A stretch of 64,000 bases of DNA from Datnioides undecimradiatus. Lineage: Eukaryota; Chordata; Actinopteri; Lobotiformes; Datnioididae. The position numbers and the translations under genes are program-made. The stretch lies in the NCBI GenBank assembly GCA_008933995.1, contig WARS01000010.1, forward strand, positions 10,395,001-10,459,000. The letters run 5' to 3'. Shown in pieces: positions 26,601 through 40,800 of the stretch (positions are counted from its first letter, which is position 1; each line of letters starts with the position of its first letter). The notes beneath the pieces are model-generated. The model was given only the letters and a program-made list of their open reading frames with translations. It searched no databases and was not told the origin of the DNA.

Positions 26601-28807
26601 ACAGACTGCTGATTCAGCCACCTCTGTACCAGACTGCTGACGGCTTTATACTTTCTTCTTTTCCCCAAACGTCTCAGAGTTTTGTCTGAAACCAGCTGTC
26701 CACCAGCCCAGCTGTGCTACCAGTCTGCTCTTCCCCACCCACCGGGCTTGACCTGCTGCAGACCTGATAGCTCAGCCCTGGATGCCGCACATGGAGGAGC
26801 CACTAATCAGACCTGATGCCCTGTTACATCACCTGGACTCTGTTGCTCTCGCTCTCTTTCCGCTCTCAGCATTTGAATGAAATTCCCTCCAGGGGAGTAA
26901 ACCTGACAGCAGGTGTGGCGAGAACTCTGTTGTGCTCCCCGCAGCAGCTGTATGCAATTTTTTTTTCCCCAGTAAATCAGTTATGTCAGAAATAATGGCT
27001 TATGTCCGTCAAACCTTACCACAGGCCAACGTGATGTATGTTTTGCGGGGTGTCCCGGCGGAAGAGCAGTTAAGTCGCATAGCTATAGCGTCCCATGTTC
27101 AATTTCAGCCAGGGAACTTTGGTGCTTGTCATACCCCTTGCTCTCTCTCTCTCTCTCCTTGTTTCATGTCTATCTATATTATTAACTTAAAAAAAAAGGC
27201 AGAACTACCACAGATTGTATTTTGTCTATACACGACTGTCCAAAACCGCAAATGTATTCAATTTACAATAGAAGGAACAAGATATTGGCAGCAAATGTGT
27301 ACGTTCTGGAAGCTAGCACCTGCAAACATTTGGCATTTTTACTTAATACATGACAAATTATTCTTATTCTTAAAGCAGTTCAGTAAAACGAGCTAAATTA
27401 GATACTGGCGCGTCTTATAGCTCCATATACGGACTTTTCTTTCCTGCAGCTGCAGAAGATCTCTTTACTAAATGAATACACTGAAAAAAATAGTTTTGTT
27501 TTTCACATTTGGTGCCAATAAATGAATCTTTAAATAGTACTTCAAAGACAATAAGCAATGCTGAATCCGTGAAAATATTGATAATGGAATACAGTCAGAA
27601 ACACACTATGTAATTCTGCTATGTTAAGCCTCAGCGCTTTAACATCTGTAACTGTTGTCAGCTTTTAAAAGCAGAAAGGTTGTTTGATTTTCTAATTGCA
27701 CTATAAATAATAATCTATCATGTAAAAATGTCCCTTTTCTTGGACTCAAGAGTGCCACCCACCTCCTCTCAATCATAAGTGGAGCTGTGGCAGCTCTAAC
27801 TGCTTATTACTGGGTGCTATTGTATATGCTAAACGGCTTTAAAGTGTATTCTACTTTTGCACTCAGCTGCATTGTAAGTTAAGCTAGATAAGAGTGCCGG
27901 CTAAATGCCGTAAATGTAAATGTAATTATTCCAGCATAACAAACTGAGTCAATAGGATATAGCGTTTCAGTGTGGCGTTATAAAAAGCAAAGCAAATACA
28001 TTAAAGAGCAAAGAACACATTTTAGCACTCGATGTCCTAAGCACATCTAATACATAGAACTCCACTGTAGTATATATGCTTGTTTTATGATTCCTTTGTG
28101 GTTGCTTTTTCTCATTTCACACTTCACCAGCTGAGCAGCCAGGACTCTGATTACAGTAAATAATAAAATAAGGAACTACTTTGCCACAGCCCTGGAAATT
28201 TTTATTGGCAAATCTCAGTCTAAGGTCTAAGGCCACTCTTACCTTCTCTTCCCACACCATTTACATGAACATAGGCAGCTGCTTCTCTTGCTCGGCATGT
28301 CCTGGTTACAGATTATTTTTCCATAGGAGGTCGCTCCACAGCGTGCGACACTCCAAAACAAGCGGTTTGTATGTTTTTCAGCCACGTGAGGGCAGATAAT
28401 CATCGAGAGGAACGCGTGATGGATTTTACAAGAGGGGATCTGCAATTCTTTATCATCCACCAGCTGTGTGCAACACCTGGTGGAATCACGCTGTGGAAAC
28501 ACTAGTGGAAAGTGTATATTCTGCACTGGAGGGCAAAGGAGGAGAGGAGTCGAATAAGAGGGAAGAGAGGAGATTAAAAGCAGGAGATTAAAGTATAGGA
28601 GTGAGGAAGAGGAGAGAAGGTGATGCCTGCAAATGCCTTTAAATACATCAGGGGGACATACTGCATGTTGATTGCAGTTGCTTTGAATAAAAGGGAATAG
28701 CTGTTCTCTGCCTTATTAGACTTTGGTTTAACTTGGTGTCTTTTGTACTTGGGGGAGGGTTAGACAGCAGATGTGATCATCCTCAAAAGACTGAAAACGT
28801 TATTTTT

Positions 28808-28848
<41 letters not shown>

Positions 28849-31800
28849 TATATGATTACATAATGTGAGTAAATATCCCAGAAATAAAGCGTTTATTAAA
28901 AAAAAACCCAATCACACTTTTAAAAACATATATATTCTAAAGCCTGATTGGTGTATTTATTTCCATCAAACTGGGTGCTTCACAGTTCTGAACAGTGAAA
29001 AGAGCACAGACAGATCCATCAAATGAAATATACTAAATATTGCCTGAAAATTGTGCGTTCATGCAGGATTCCATCGCAGTGAGCAGCTGAATGACAGAAA
29101 AAACTTGTCCTGACTCAATCTTGAAGGCCCAAAAACATGGCGAAAATCACGGCCGACCTCATGTCGGGAAGACGGTGATGCCTTCAAATGCAGGGCACAG
29201 CCGTTGTTTTGATTGCAACAGGCCTGAGGACCGGCAAAACATCCTCAATGTGATGAGGAGTCTACAGCAATTTGATCGACTGCCAAAGAAGCTGTTCCCT
29301 CAGAACGCTAACTGCATATAGATGCTAGTTAATGGGCTAATTTACAGGCACAGGTGGTTTACAATGCGCGCAGGCAAATTCTCCGCTGCATCTCAAATAT
29401 ATCATCTGAAATGTACTCTAGGTTGCTGATATGCAAAGCACTGCTGTGCTTTATGATTGCTTCTCCAGCTGAATCGAACTCTGTGACACAATCAGCTCAA
29501 GATTTAGATTCACACACTGTGTCGGCTCACTGCAAACTCCCCTGAAATAAAAGGTTTTATTCAAGTGACCTTGAGTAAAACTCTGGAAGCCAACCTTCTG
29601 CTAGGTATCAGTGTGAGAGCTAAATGCATGTATTTACTCCAAAAAGCAGAAAATAGCGCTAAATTGTATCTCCACATACCACAAAATCAGTGTTTATTTC
29701 TGCCATAGTGTAAACAGCGACTCTTTGCCGGCGCTTACATATATCCACACCTATCAGATTCAATTTAACACCTTTTGAGAGTTTTCAGCAGCCCCTCACC
29801 TTGAAGCCATATCAGCTCTATGGGAGGAAAAACAACACTCCAACCAACAGTTGTCAGCTCCCGTAAAGATCTGCACGTCTTAATACTAGAAAATGTGCTT
29901 GTTGCCATGAGCGCGTGTGCGCGGGGAAGAGGGCGACATGAGAACGTACCTGTCCCACTTTGGCGTTTTCACACACAAAGGTCTCATAAGGACTGGCGAG
30001 CTCAGGTGGGAACTCGTTGATGTCCAAAACGTGGACAGTGACAGCCACCCGGCTGGTCAGAACTGGACTGTCTGGAGGAGAAAACACAACACAGGAGCGT
30101 TTCAATAAAGCACACGTGCACTCAGGACAGAGGGTGTTACATGAATACAGAAAAACACAGCACGGAGGGGTTTTTTTCACAGCACTGACATCATGTGGAT
30201 ATCTAAAGTACTACCATCTTATGATGAGCAAAAGCATAAAAGGGATATCAGTGTTGCTGTAGGATGGCTATGTGGTTAAAGAGGCTGTCATGCCTGAGTG
30301 TCCAGTCCGTGTCCTTGACTAGATGCTAAACCGCCTAGCTGCTCGCCCACGCCAGGTCGCTCTGCTTAAATGCCTCTGCTAGAGAACCGATCATGTGTCT
30401 GGAGCATGTCGGTGCATAAATTGCACCCGGACGCCGCTGTTTTATGACGCTTTTGATTGATGGTGAAACTGAGAATTAAATAAAAACACACCGTAAAAGC
30501 ATCACGCTGCCTCCAAATAAAGCTTGTGTCACATTATGGAATATGGCTCTGTGGAGAGAATATTTTCTTTTTTTTCCCGTTATGGGTTTTAGCCATAAGA
30601 TGTGCGGCCCATATTAATTATAGTGTGAAAGCCCCCTTGAGAGGGACCAACTTGAATCTAGGGTTGTTTGTTACAATGTTTCCTCTGTGCAGGGGCACAA
30701 CGGGGAAATGTTCTTTTTGTGTGAAAAGCCCAAGTAAGGTAAACTTTATGGATTTGATGTGGGAATAGGCTTTGCTCTGCAGTGGGGGGGCTTAGCGTGT
30801 GCTTGTTTGTGTGAGTGCCAGTGCAGGGGTGCGTAGGTGCGTGGGTTTCGTGTGTAGGTGGGTGGTTTAGAAGAATGCAGGGAGGGGGGCGTTGGGGGTG
30901 GGATTCGTAGAGTCGTCTCAAGGGGATTGGAGACGCAGCCACAGCTCAGTTAGTAACCTGTCTCTGACCTTGATGGAAAAAGCAATCTTCCCACCGAGGT
31001 AAAAATGACACCAAGCATGGGATTTGCTGCTTTGCACTGACTGAACCACTAACATCGATGCTCACCCAGCAAAAATGCTGATCTCTTTGGTCATCGAGGT
31101 CCTCAGTTGTTTGGCCTCTGAAAACTTTGAACAGCCTGAAATCTTCTAGATCAATGAAAACTTATATTTAAAGTCCCAGGCTTGTGGGTTATAAGAGTTT
31201 CCTCCTCATCTCATCTCAAAAACTCATCTCCATAACTGTTGACTGACTCTCAGCATGTCATCAGTGATATATCTTATAGCCCACTAGATGGAGCAATGGT
31301 ATAGTAGTTATATTCAAATCTCACTAGCGTCAGCATTTCAGCCCAATAACAAATGCTCTATTTATTTTATTGAAGCAGAATCCTGTATTGCTACAGAATG
31401 CTTGACTGGTCAGCTGTTAAAATGCCTGCTTTATACTGCTTTTCTGCTGGATATTACTTTTTTTAATTAAGCTCATTTTAATAAAAAAAAAACAAAAAAA
31501 ACTCCATCTTTGTGAGCAATCAAGCACAAATCCATAAAAATGTGCTGCAAAATAGAGATGGAGAGACACTTTGTGGATAGCAATCTGCTAAAAGTGCAGC
31601 TGTGGACAAAATAAGACAGCAAACTCACAGCACAAAACTCCACCGTGGTGCGGAACTGCACTCAGTTGCTGTAAACAGATAGAAAGTGTGCTTCCTCATT
31701 GCCTCCTGCCAAGGTTATTATTGCATTTAATAGATCTTCCCCTCTCTTTGACTCCTAAAAATTGCCACTGGGCTTAAATGCCAAAAAGCAAACCGTTAAT

Positions 31801-34800
31801 CTAGCCTCGGCTCTTATTTAGCACGCCTTCTGCTGTGTACTGTGTCTCAGGAGAGCAGCAGACACTGCTCTCATTTTGCTGCATGACTGCAGTGTCTCGC
31901 AATGACCGGACGGATCTCGGAGTGAAAAGTCTCCAGCTCAGGTGTTTTGCTAATCATTGCAGAGTAAAGGTACCTTTATTCAGGGAAAATGTCATCCGGC
32001 GCCTCGTAATGTTGGATATTTTTTCTCCGAGTCATTGTAATGGGTGATAAAAGGTGTGGGTGGACAAATGTTGGAAAGCATTAGCAGCAAGGACACACTG
32101 TAGATGCAGAAACGGGTCAAATAAGGAGGTCTGCAATCATTTAGTATTTACTGAATACTTCTGAGCGGTGCCAACTGAGGCTGCCTAAAAGTCAGGACAT
32201 ATCATTCTGTGCGTGACCTCTCCTTATACAATGCATTATTATACTGTGGGCACTGAAGGTATCGTGCGTCAGTATTTATTGCCGTTCCTCATGGTTTAAA
32301 ACCTGAATAACAGACAGACAACATCCCAGCGATGATAATAGAATGCATCGCAGAGGAGCCATAACAGCTATGCAATACCCCGAACACAAAGTTCTGCCAA
32401 ATCTCAGCCAAGGTCAAAACACGCATTTAAACTCGCAAGTTGGGACACAAACTCGGGGGTGCTGGGTTTATATCTTCCCCTGCTGCGCCAGTCCAACCAT
32501 TTTTTTTCCAGCGTTGTTCCTGGATGTGATTTTTTTTTTTCTTCTCATATCTTCTCTCATGGTGAAAATAGTCTCTGGAGGAGCATCAGTCCCCCGAGAG
32601 GGGAACCGGAGAGGGCAGAAGGCTGGATCAGAGGCTGATAAGAAGAAAGCGGAAGGAGAGTGGGCGAGGGCAAGATGTGCAGAAATGCTGCTTGATTCCT
32701 GCGTCACTACACTGAACATGTAACGCCCTTGTAAAACTCCCATCATCCTCCCACTCCCTCCTCCCACCACCCTATATCCTTTCAGTCTACCTCATCCTCC
32801 CGTTCCTTGACACTTATGCTCAAAAGCCACACAAAGAAAAACACACACACACACATTGAAAACAGAATTAGCGTGTCACTGCCATGACCTTGAGGGGAAG
32901 TGAATAATATCAGTTTCCAAGGCGACAATGACTCAAGTTTTAACAGCCCATATTTCACAGTCTGTCCTAATGAATATACAGCGTGGGTAATTTTGATTGA
33001 GCACCAGCCTGCCTCTGGGATAATGACTTTGACGGTTCTTAGCAGATTTGATGACTTGATGACGATGGATTTGCTTATTTATCCGGAAATTTGCTCCACT
33101 TCCTTCATAAAAACATAATTAGCTTGATGACATGTCTTAAAGCCACAGCTCCGCATTAGTTGACTCCTTCCCTTCACAGCGCGCCTTGATGCCACCGCAT
33201 CTGCTTGCTGTAAAACTCTAGAAGGTTCACATTTTACAGCGGTGTAAGTAAAAGTTGACTCTGGCACAAAAAGCTCCCTCCCAATGCCAATGTCATCAAA
33301 CGTGTTAAAAAAGACCGTTAAAAATGAAAACAGAGTTGAAGCGAGTATGCTAGAGGAGACAATGTCCTGAAGATACATCCCTCCGGGAAAGCCATCATGG
33401 TTTATAGTCACCTATAAACCTTTCCAGCAAAATGGGATTGAGTATTGACTTGAGTAAAAGTGTGTTAAATCCTTCACACAGATTATGGCGGGGGAAGGAC
33501 AACGCCACCTGCATGAATCACAATCGATCGATCTTGTTGTCATACTTACTAAGTTTGGTTGCCACGATGGAGATATTGTGCTGGGCGATGCTCTCTCTGT
33601 CAAGGAGTTCGTTTGTGGAGATCGTTCCCTCCACTGGATCAATGTCAAAGTAGCTGTCCAAGTCGCTCTTCCAGTCAATGGAATACCTGAAAGAAAATGT
33701 TTGTTTAATGGCATCCATTTCCAGCATAAACCAGAGAATTAAACCACAGTGATTTCCCCTCCGGGCTCATGTATATGAGTTAGGTGTAATATAATGTTGG
33801 CATAGGCTTCATTACTCATTCTGAATGGTCATTTCCAGAAAATGTGCTGAGGATCGCATATACATTCCAATCTAGTAATGGGGCACATGTACTTTGGCCA
33901 TGCTGAGCAAACGCTTTTCTTGGGAGCGTAAATGAATTTTAGGCACTGTTGAAACCGTATCAATCTCTCACAGCTGATGAACAACAAAGGCATAAAATGT
34001 TGGTTTGGTGTCTGAGAACAGAGGATACGGCATCCTCTCCGAGAAATACATCTCTGGTCTTGCCCAGTCGCTCTGAATGCAAACTATGACACACAAAGGA
34101 GATCTGAAACCAGGCCGCACGCCACTGACAGCGCCATTCATCACGCCATGCTATTTGATCTTAAAAAGGCTATTTTTCATTAATAATTTTTGATATAGTC
34201 AGTGGTGTTCCCGCAGGAGTAAATATGTTGCTGTCTTTTATTCCCCTTCACAATGAGGTCAGAGGTTGGGGGAGGTTCAGTGCCTTGCTCGCGGGCACTT
34301 CCACAGGACAGATGCTTAATTTCTCATGGGCTTGAGCCTGGACGTTCCACATGAAGGACAGCCTCTCAAGGCCACAATTCTGCCATTTTTTTTTCCTTTC
34401 TCATAGCAAGCTATTTGATCTTAAAAGGGTATTTCTCATTAATATTTCTCATGCTTGTTTTTTTTTTTTTTTTACACTGTAGAGCCTCAAACTGGACTTG
34501 ACTGACTCATTAAAAGAAAGAGGTCTAGCGTACATTCAAACCCCGAAGTCTTTTACTGTAATGAGAATGATAACAAAACCACTTCAGTAGAGTTTGTTTT
34601 ACAAGCTTTGGTTCCATCAAATTTTCTGTTTCAATTTTCATTTGTCCGCGTCCTCTCTTTGGCTCCGTGCTGCGCCTAGCCTTGAAGTGAACACGATCGT
34701 GTCAAAATAGTTTAGCGTGAGTATCTTTGATAAATATTACAGCCAAACTCCCATCAAGAGTTCAAAAGATCAATGGCGTGCAATATTTCCTGAGGGAAAA

Positions 34801-37800
34801 ACAGCTTTTTTTTTTTTTTTTGCGGGGGGCATGATTTGAGTCGTGCTGCTACCGAAGCATATGTTTCACTGTCTGTGTGGCTCGGCGCTCAGAGGGGCTG
34901 CCTCATAACCTGAACATTACAAAAACCAAGCCGCACAGTGCGAAAGGTTTGAAATTCCCTTGAACAAAAGACAACAACCCCCCACCAGTGCGCTTGCAAT
35001 CTGTCGGGAAAAAAAAAATCACTCACATGTTTCAGAAACGAAATTTTCTTTATTCGCGGGAGATAGTAAACACCAAAAAAATGTTTCACTTGTAATTAGC
35101 TCAATCTCCGAGTTATCATGAAGGAGAATAGAGCTCATCAACAGCTGTGAGAAAGAAATCGCAGATCTAAAGACTCTACTTAAGCTCAACTCAGTGCTGA
35201 GAACTGTAGATATGAAAATTAATTACAGCCTTATCTCCTCTTTGAACTGCGGTAATGGTGAAGCGGTCTGCCCGACGTTCCGCACAATGCACTAGGTAAT
35301 TTAGGAAAAAGTGCAGGCACATTTGTGTTTATTTTCCACAGCCATTGATTTTTAAAGTTTATGGTTTTTTGCTGCCGCTAAAAACGCTTTCAAGTTCATG
35401 ACCAAGGTGGCTCCTCAGTGTCTTGTGATTTGTGGCATTACCATTTTAGACAAAGGCCAAAAGTTCAGGCTTTAAAACTCACCCTAACTTTAGGAAGCTC
35501 TTTAGAATCGACCAACAATGCAGTATTCATGATGCCCTTTTGTCTCCCCAGCTACAGATAACTCTGCACCATACTGCTAAATAGCAGAATCAGTTGAGTC
35601 TAAAGTCTAAAAGCATAATTCCCTATGCATGATGGGTCATTGGGTCTATTGTTTTGAAGTGAAGAATGCAAGGCTGCTCTCTGAAGGCACACAAATGAAC
35701 AATGTCAGCTGTGGTATTGATGAATATTTAAAGTGCTCGAGACAAAGTGGAGATCCACAGAACGGAGGGCATAAGCTTTTTGTTGTACAAATCTCTGCTT
35801 CTTCCATTTTTTTTTTTGTTGTCTTTGGAATAAAATATTCATAATAAAACAACTCCTGTCCGTGTAACAGGTGTTTTTGCCATTTATGTTTGGCTTGAGT
35901 GATACATCTTCGAAGAACCATTACTACACAGCAACATGGCCGAGCGAGAGGAGCTACAGTAATAGATTTTAGCAAAATGGTTCTCATACATTTTTAAGAC
36001 TGCACTTCTTTTGTCTTTGTCAATGAAATTCTATTGTTATCCACCACTCAAGCTTCATGGTAGAACACTGGGTGGTGCGTGTGTATGTGTGAGGTAGCAG
36101 GAGCGGAGCAAGGCAGAGGGACTGATGAAGAAAAGGAACGGCTTGCCTTGAGTATAAATCAGGAACTGAGTCAAGCATGTCAGACCTATAAAACTAAGCA
36201 GTGATGTTTGAATGTCCCACCTGATAATTACCAAGGAGAGACCGGCGGTCTACAGTACACCGCCAGTAAAAATGATATGGGACCCTTCACTTTTGAGATA
36301 TTTCTTATAGTGTGATATTCATCTGACAAGGATGCATTTTTGAGTTCCGCAGGAAAACAGTCAAACTAGTCAGACAAAACACTCATTTTGATATATCACG
36401 TCATAACTGACATAAAACACCACTGATTATATATTTTTTACCAACTGTCGTGTTCACCGTAGATTGTACTCATTATTATTGAATAATATTTTAACTCTTT
36501 CATGCGCAAACATTCTTTGTATGGCTCAGCTCTCTTACAACACGTAACACTCGTTTCTCTGAGCATTTTACTTCTGCGCTGCAAGATTCAGGAGTGTGGG
36601 TAAAACTTCAAGCAGGGCGGTTGAGTCTGTGTGGTTTTTAATTACGGCCATGAAGGTTGCACGAAAGGTCTCTGACAAAAACTAAATACATCTCCCTCAT
36701 TTTCCTCAGTCTACTGAGCTAAACAACCCTAACTACACATCGTAATGTAAATCCACAATGGTCAAATGGTCAAAAGATGGCACCCCAAGTTTTGTAATCC
36801 TATCCGAGCAGGTGCTGAACTGTACATATGACAGGTCTGATGTGACAATAAGTAAATATTCTATGACTGGTCAAGAGGTGACAGACTCATTCCTTCTGAA
36901 ACTATTCGTTTTTTACAGTTACATTCATTTTCACAGGTGCAAAATCTGTAGTTGAACACATTTACATAATAGCGTTAATGTAAATAATGTTAATTAACCC
37001 AAGTCAGATAATACCTGCACTCTCGAACTGCCGGCTCTCATATCGCTCTCATTTTGAAAAGCGCAGATACCAGGTTCAGATATGCAAATATGGGGCCGCT
37101 AATAACATTATAATACTGCTGCTGTCACGTCATCAACACTCCCTCAACTGCCAGGAGATGATGCAAGCAGGATTTTACATGACAGTGTCAAATGTTCTAC
37201 ATAGACTGATTAGTCCTCAAACTGATGAGTAAAACTGACAATACTCTCAAGATTAAAGCCATGATGACGTTGATGAATGGAGACTGGAGACATTGATGAA
37301 TGGATTAGAGTTCTAAAAACCTTCAATTACTGGCTGCAGTACCACAGTACTTCTCCCTTTAGCTCTTATATCTCCGCAGGAGTTACAAGGGATATTTGGT
37401 TCAATAGTAAAGCCTCTCAAGATGAAGAAGTGCATTCAGATCCAGGGTTGCTTCTCTCACTCTAAGTATTCAGTCTGGATTTGTTCTGAATAATAGAAAA
37501 ATAATTTATATAACATTTCTTTAAATGGCAGGAATTTCCAATCTGCAGTTCCAACTGACCTGCAGTTTCTTTTCGTATTGTCATCTATGACTGTCTACAG
37601 TATTATCATTTAAGAAGCACAGTTTACAATCAAAGTCCAGGTTTTGTTCATAGTTTAACTGAAAGCATTGTTCATTCATGGATGATCTTAGATCTTCATC
37701 TTTAAAGTTCTTTGTATTCCAAAGCCCTATTAAGTCCCTCTAAATTCTAATGAGATTGGTAATTTTGACTGTTGAAAACTAACACTAGACATAATCTGGA

Positions 37801-40800
37801 TATGTTATGTCTTTGACCCACAACAGCACCAAGTAAACATTTGTAAATGTAGCATTTCAGCCAAACTGATGCAAAGTGGCTGTACATTCACACAGTACAG
37901 GATTTCATATTTTCTGCTTCTACTTAGATCATTTTGACAAGCGCATTTCAACATAACAACAAAACACAAAACAATGTCTGAACTAAAACTTGTATAATTC
38001 TTGCTTGCATTGTTTTAGACAGAAGACTTTAACTTTACCTGACTGGACTGCTGCTGGCATCCAAATCCTGTGCCGTCACCGCTCCAATGATGGTGCCCGC
38101 GGGTGTGTCCTCATACACATCCATCACATAAGAGGGCTTATTGAACACCGGGGGCTCGTCCACGTCCAAAACGTTAATCTTCACTGTTGCTGTGTCTTTG
38201 AAGGCCCCGAAGCTTTGAAATCGTGGATCCAGATGAGCATTGGAGGCATCAACCTTAAAGGTGTATGCCTTCTTGGTTTCAAAGTCCAATGGCTAGAAAT
38301 AAAAACAAACAAAAAAAAACACAGTTAAAGTTACTTTTACAGCTCCACTTCATTTTTGCGTCGTGATCTAGAACATGTCAACACTCCTTCTACAGTCTAC
38401 CTTCTCCCAGGTGTTCATCTGAATGAGCTAAGAGCACTTAAAGAATTGCAGTAGCTGAGAATCAGCATCAGGCGTTGACAGCATGTTTGCCCTCAGCTCA
38501 GTTTTTGTTATTCTAACATTCTCAGGGCTGAGTTCCTGCTAACAGGTGTCAACACCAGCTTCCTCATGTTCAGTATTTGGGGGATTGGAATGTTTATATT
38601 CCAACATTTAAATCACATTGTTCTCACCTGCCTGAGAAACAGAAGTGAAGGTAAACACACTCGCAAAAACACCTCAGATACAATATCGCAGGTGATGATT
38701 GCGTATATTTTAGGTTAATGTCTTGCCCCCTCACTCAAGCTGCGGTTCCTGAGTTCAGCAGAGCTGCGTCCCCTTACACGAGTTCTCCAAAGAACAGCTC
38801 AGGAGTTCGTGTTCTACCTCCTCAAGACTCTGACGTATCGGCCGAGAGTCAATTAGTCAAAAGCGAGGGGAGGAATCTGCATCCGCGGTATGTCTGCTGC
38901 TGAGGTGTAAACATCCGACAGCAATGACACCCGTGTTCGTACCGCTGCCTGTCTCCTGCCCTCTCATGTGTGACCGACCATACTTGGCGCGCTTGCATTC
39001 GTTCACGCTCTACTGGCCCGGAGTCACACGAGAAACATTCCTTTCTGTGTATTTCAAATTGACTAACATGTAACCACTATGGCACCGGTGCTATCTTCCT
39101 GCCCCAGGACCTGGGCTTCGGTGGCATGTTGTTTCAAAAGACACCGAATAAAAACAGGCGGTAACGGCACAGCAAAGGGTCCTCTTGTGAGGAGAAGCTG
39201 AAAGTGAGAGGGGAGGTGCGCTGTGGGGGGGGGGGACTTTTTTGTGATGAAAGATAAATATGACCAGTCATCTGTCCAAATTAAATGCACATGAATTAGC
39301 GAACTAATTAGAGTCCAACGACTAGAAATGACCAGAGGCTGTGCAATCATGATTTCACAGTGATAGCAGATGCTTCTCGAGCCCCGTGTCTCTCCTCCAT
39401 CTCCATGGTTTCACAGTCTTGCTGCTACAGCAGGTGTCCATAAAAAAAGAGAGAAAAAAAAAAGAGGAGAGCTATGTGAAGGCAAGCCAATCTGAAAGCA
39501 ATCATTGACCATCAACCACCATGATTGGTTTGATTACAGTGCGCCAGATGCAACTAGCAAGGCACAGCTATAAGATCCTTCAACAGGAAATACACTCTGT
39601 CCCTTTCAATCTCTTTCAAGAAGTGACAACACTGAGGGAAGACCGAGCTCCCTGAAGCAACAGTCCTGTCTTAAAACTGAATTCACTGCGGGTGTCACTC
39701 TGATGCTGATCCCTACAATCAAACTAAAAGATTTCCACCTAAGTTCCGACGCCAAAATCTTACATCTCAGTTTAAAGAACTTCCTGCTGGAAATCAGCAT
39801 CAAAAGGAATCCACTATAGTTTTCTTCACAAAGACTGAGTTTTAGGGACGGACATAAATGCACCACTGATGCGATTAAAACTCATTATTTGGAGTGTATG
39901 TGATTCAAAACCAGTATACAAAAGCAAAAAAAAAATACCATGCAAATGAATTAATACTTAATAAGACCCTCTTGCAGTGTGCATCATATTGTGCCTGTGT
40001 CATCGCGTGTAGACAGCCATGCATAGCTCAGCTGAAATGCGTGCACAGGTGGAGGAGGACGAGGAGGAGGAGGAGGGAAGGCGATGCTGGGGAGGTGGAC
40101 AGCAGGAGGTGTATACCAGGCCTCATTAGCCAGAGTCTCACTGGGGATGAGGAGAAGCACGGCTTTCCATCTCAACATGCTGCATCACCACAATTAGGAT
40201 AGAGGCCCAAACTCTCACCCTTTATAACTGTCTAATTTTCATGTAATCCTCGGATAGCTGAAGACAGAGACTTGCAGCGCGGGCTGGGGAAATGCTCCTA
40301 CCGCACGCAGACTTTGCACTTCTGACACAAAGCTCCCAGCGAGCACAGCTGGCATCCTGCATTTCCCATTTGACAAACTGCGTGCGTAAATAATGTCTAA
40401 ATTTAAAACAGTTGAGCGTGAAAAATATCACTTAGGTGCAGGTGGACTGTGAAGTTAAAAGTGACTGGTGGTGATAAGATATTTTGAGATTTTTGCTCTA
40501 AAGTGTTTTCAGCCTTGTTGCTCTGGTCTCGGTAGCAAGTTACTTTGCTGTACAGCGACTCCACAGCGCTGGACGTGAAATTCAGCCTTACAGAGCCAAA
40601 ACACAGCAACATATTTGGGGCAGAACCAAGTTAAGGCTAGTACTCTTGGCCCCGAGAAGCTTCCATCACTCATCCAGCACTCTCTTTCAACCAACTGGCC
40701 GGCCAAAACTAGAAAGCTACGTTTCACCTGCGAGCTAGCCGGTAAAATATCGATGACTGGCCTAGATTCACTGAAATAAACTGAGTCATCGGTGGTACCA

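Larger units (their letters stand above)
25001..29949 (-). other. cdh8: cdh8 intron in EC5, 4.9 kb, with SINE-like remnants
   Basis: GT-AG intron. It contains a C-run at 25707-25716, a 148-codon plus-strand frame of no recognised identity (26243-26689), two decayed SINE-like pieces (27049-27177, 27861-27927) and an AT microsatellite (28810-28843). No other gene was seen. Confidence 0.85.
33687..38038 (-). other. cdh8: cdh8 intron in EC4, 4.4 kb
   Basis: GT-AG intron with a pair of about 40-bp direct repeats (34151-34190, 34411-34451) flanking a SINE-like piece (34262-34313). It also has T-runs near 34459 and 34806. The rest appears to be ordinary AT-rich intron. Confidence 0.85.

Noticed and set aside
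26243-26689. 148-codon plus-strand open frame inside a cdh8 intron
   Set aside because: Longest free-standing frame on that strand, but no recognisable domain, low-complexity polar composition, and no supporting splice sites or start context. Treated as chance.
26932-27396. 154-codon plus-strand frame
   Set aside because: It runs straight through a decayed SINE-like element and a CT tract, so the translated text is repeat-derived.
29854-29949. Extension of the cdh8 EC5-start exon beyond 29950
   Set aside because: A good GTACGT donor sits at 29949-29944 and the next exon joins exactly at phase 0, so the extension is intronic. It is kept only as a possible retention isoform.
33079-33411. 110-codon minus-strand frame just 3' of a cdh8 exon
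   Set aside because: Different frame from the exon, no cadherin similarity, and no role in the phase chain.
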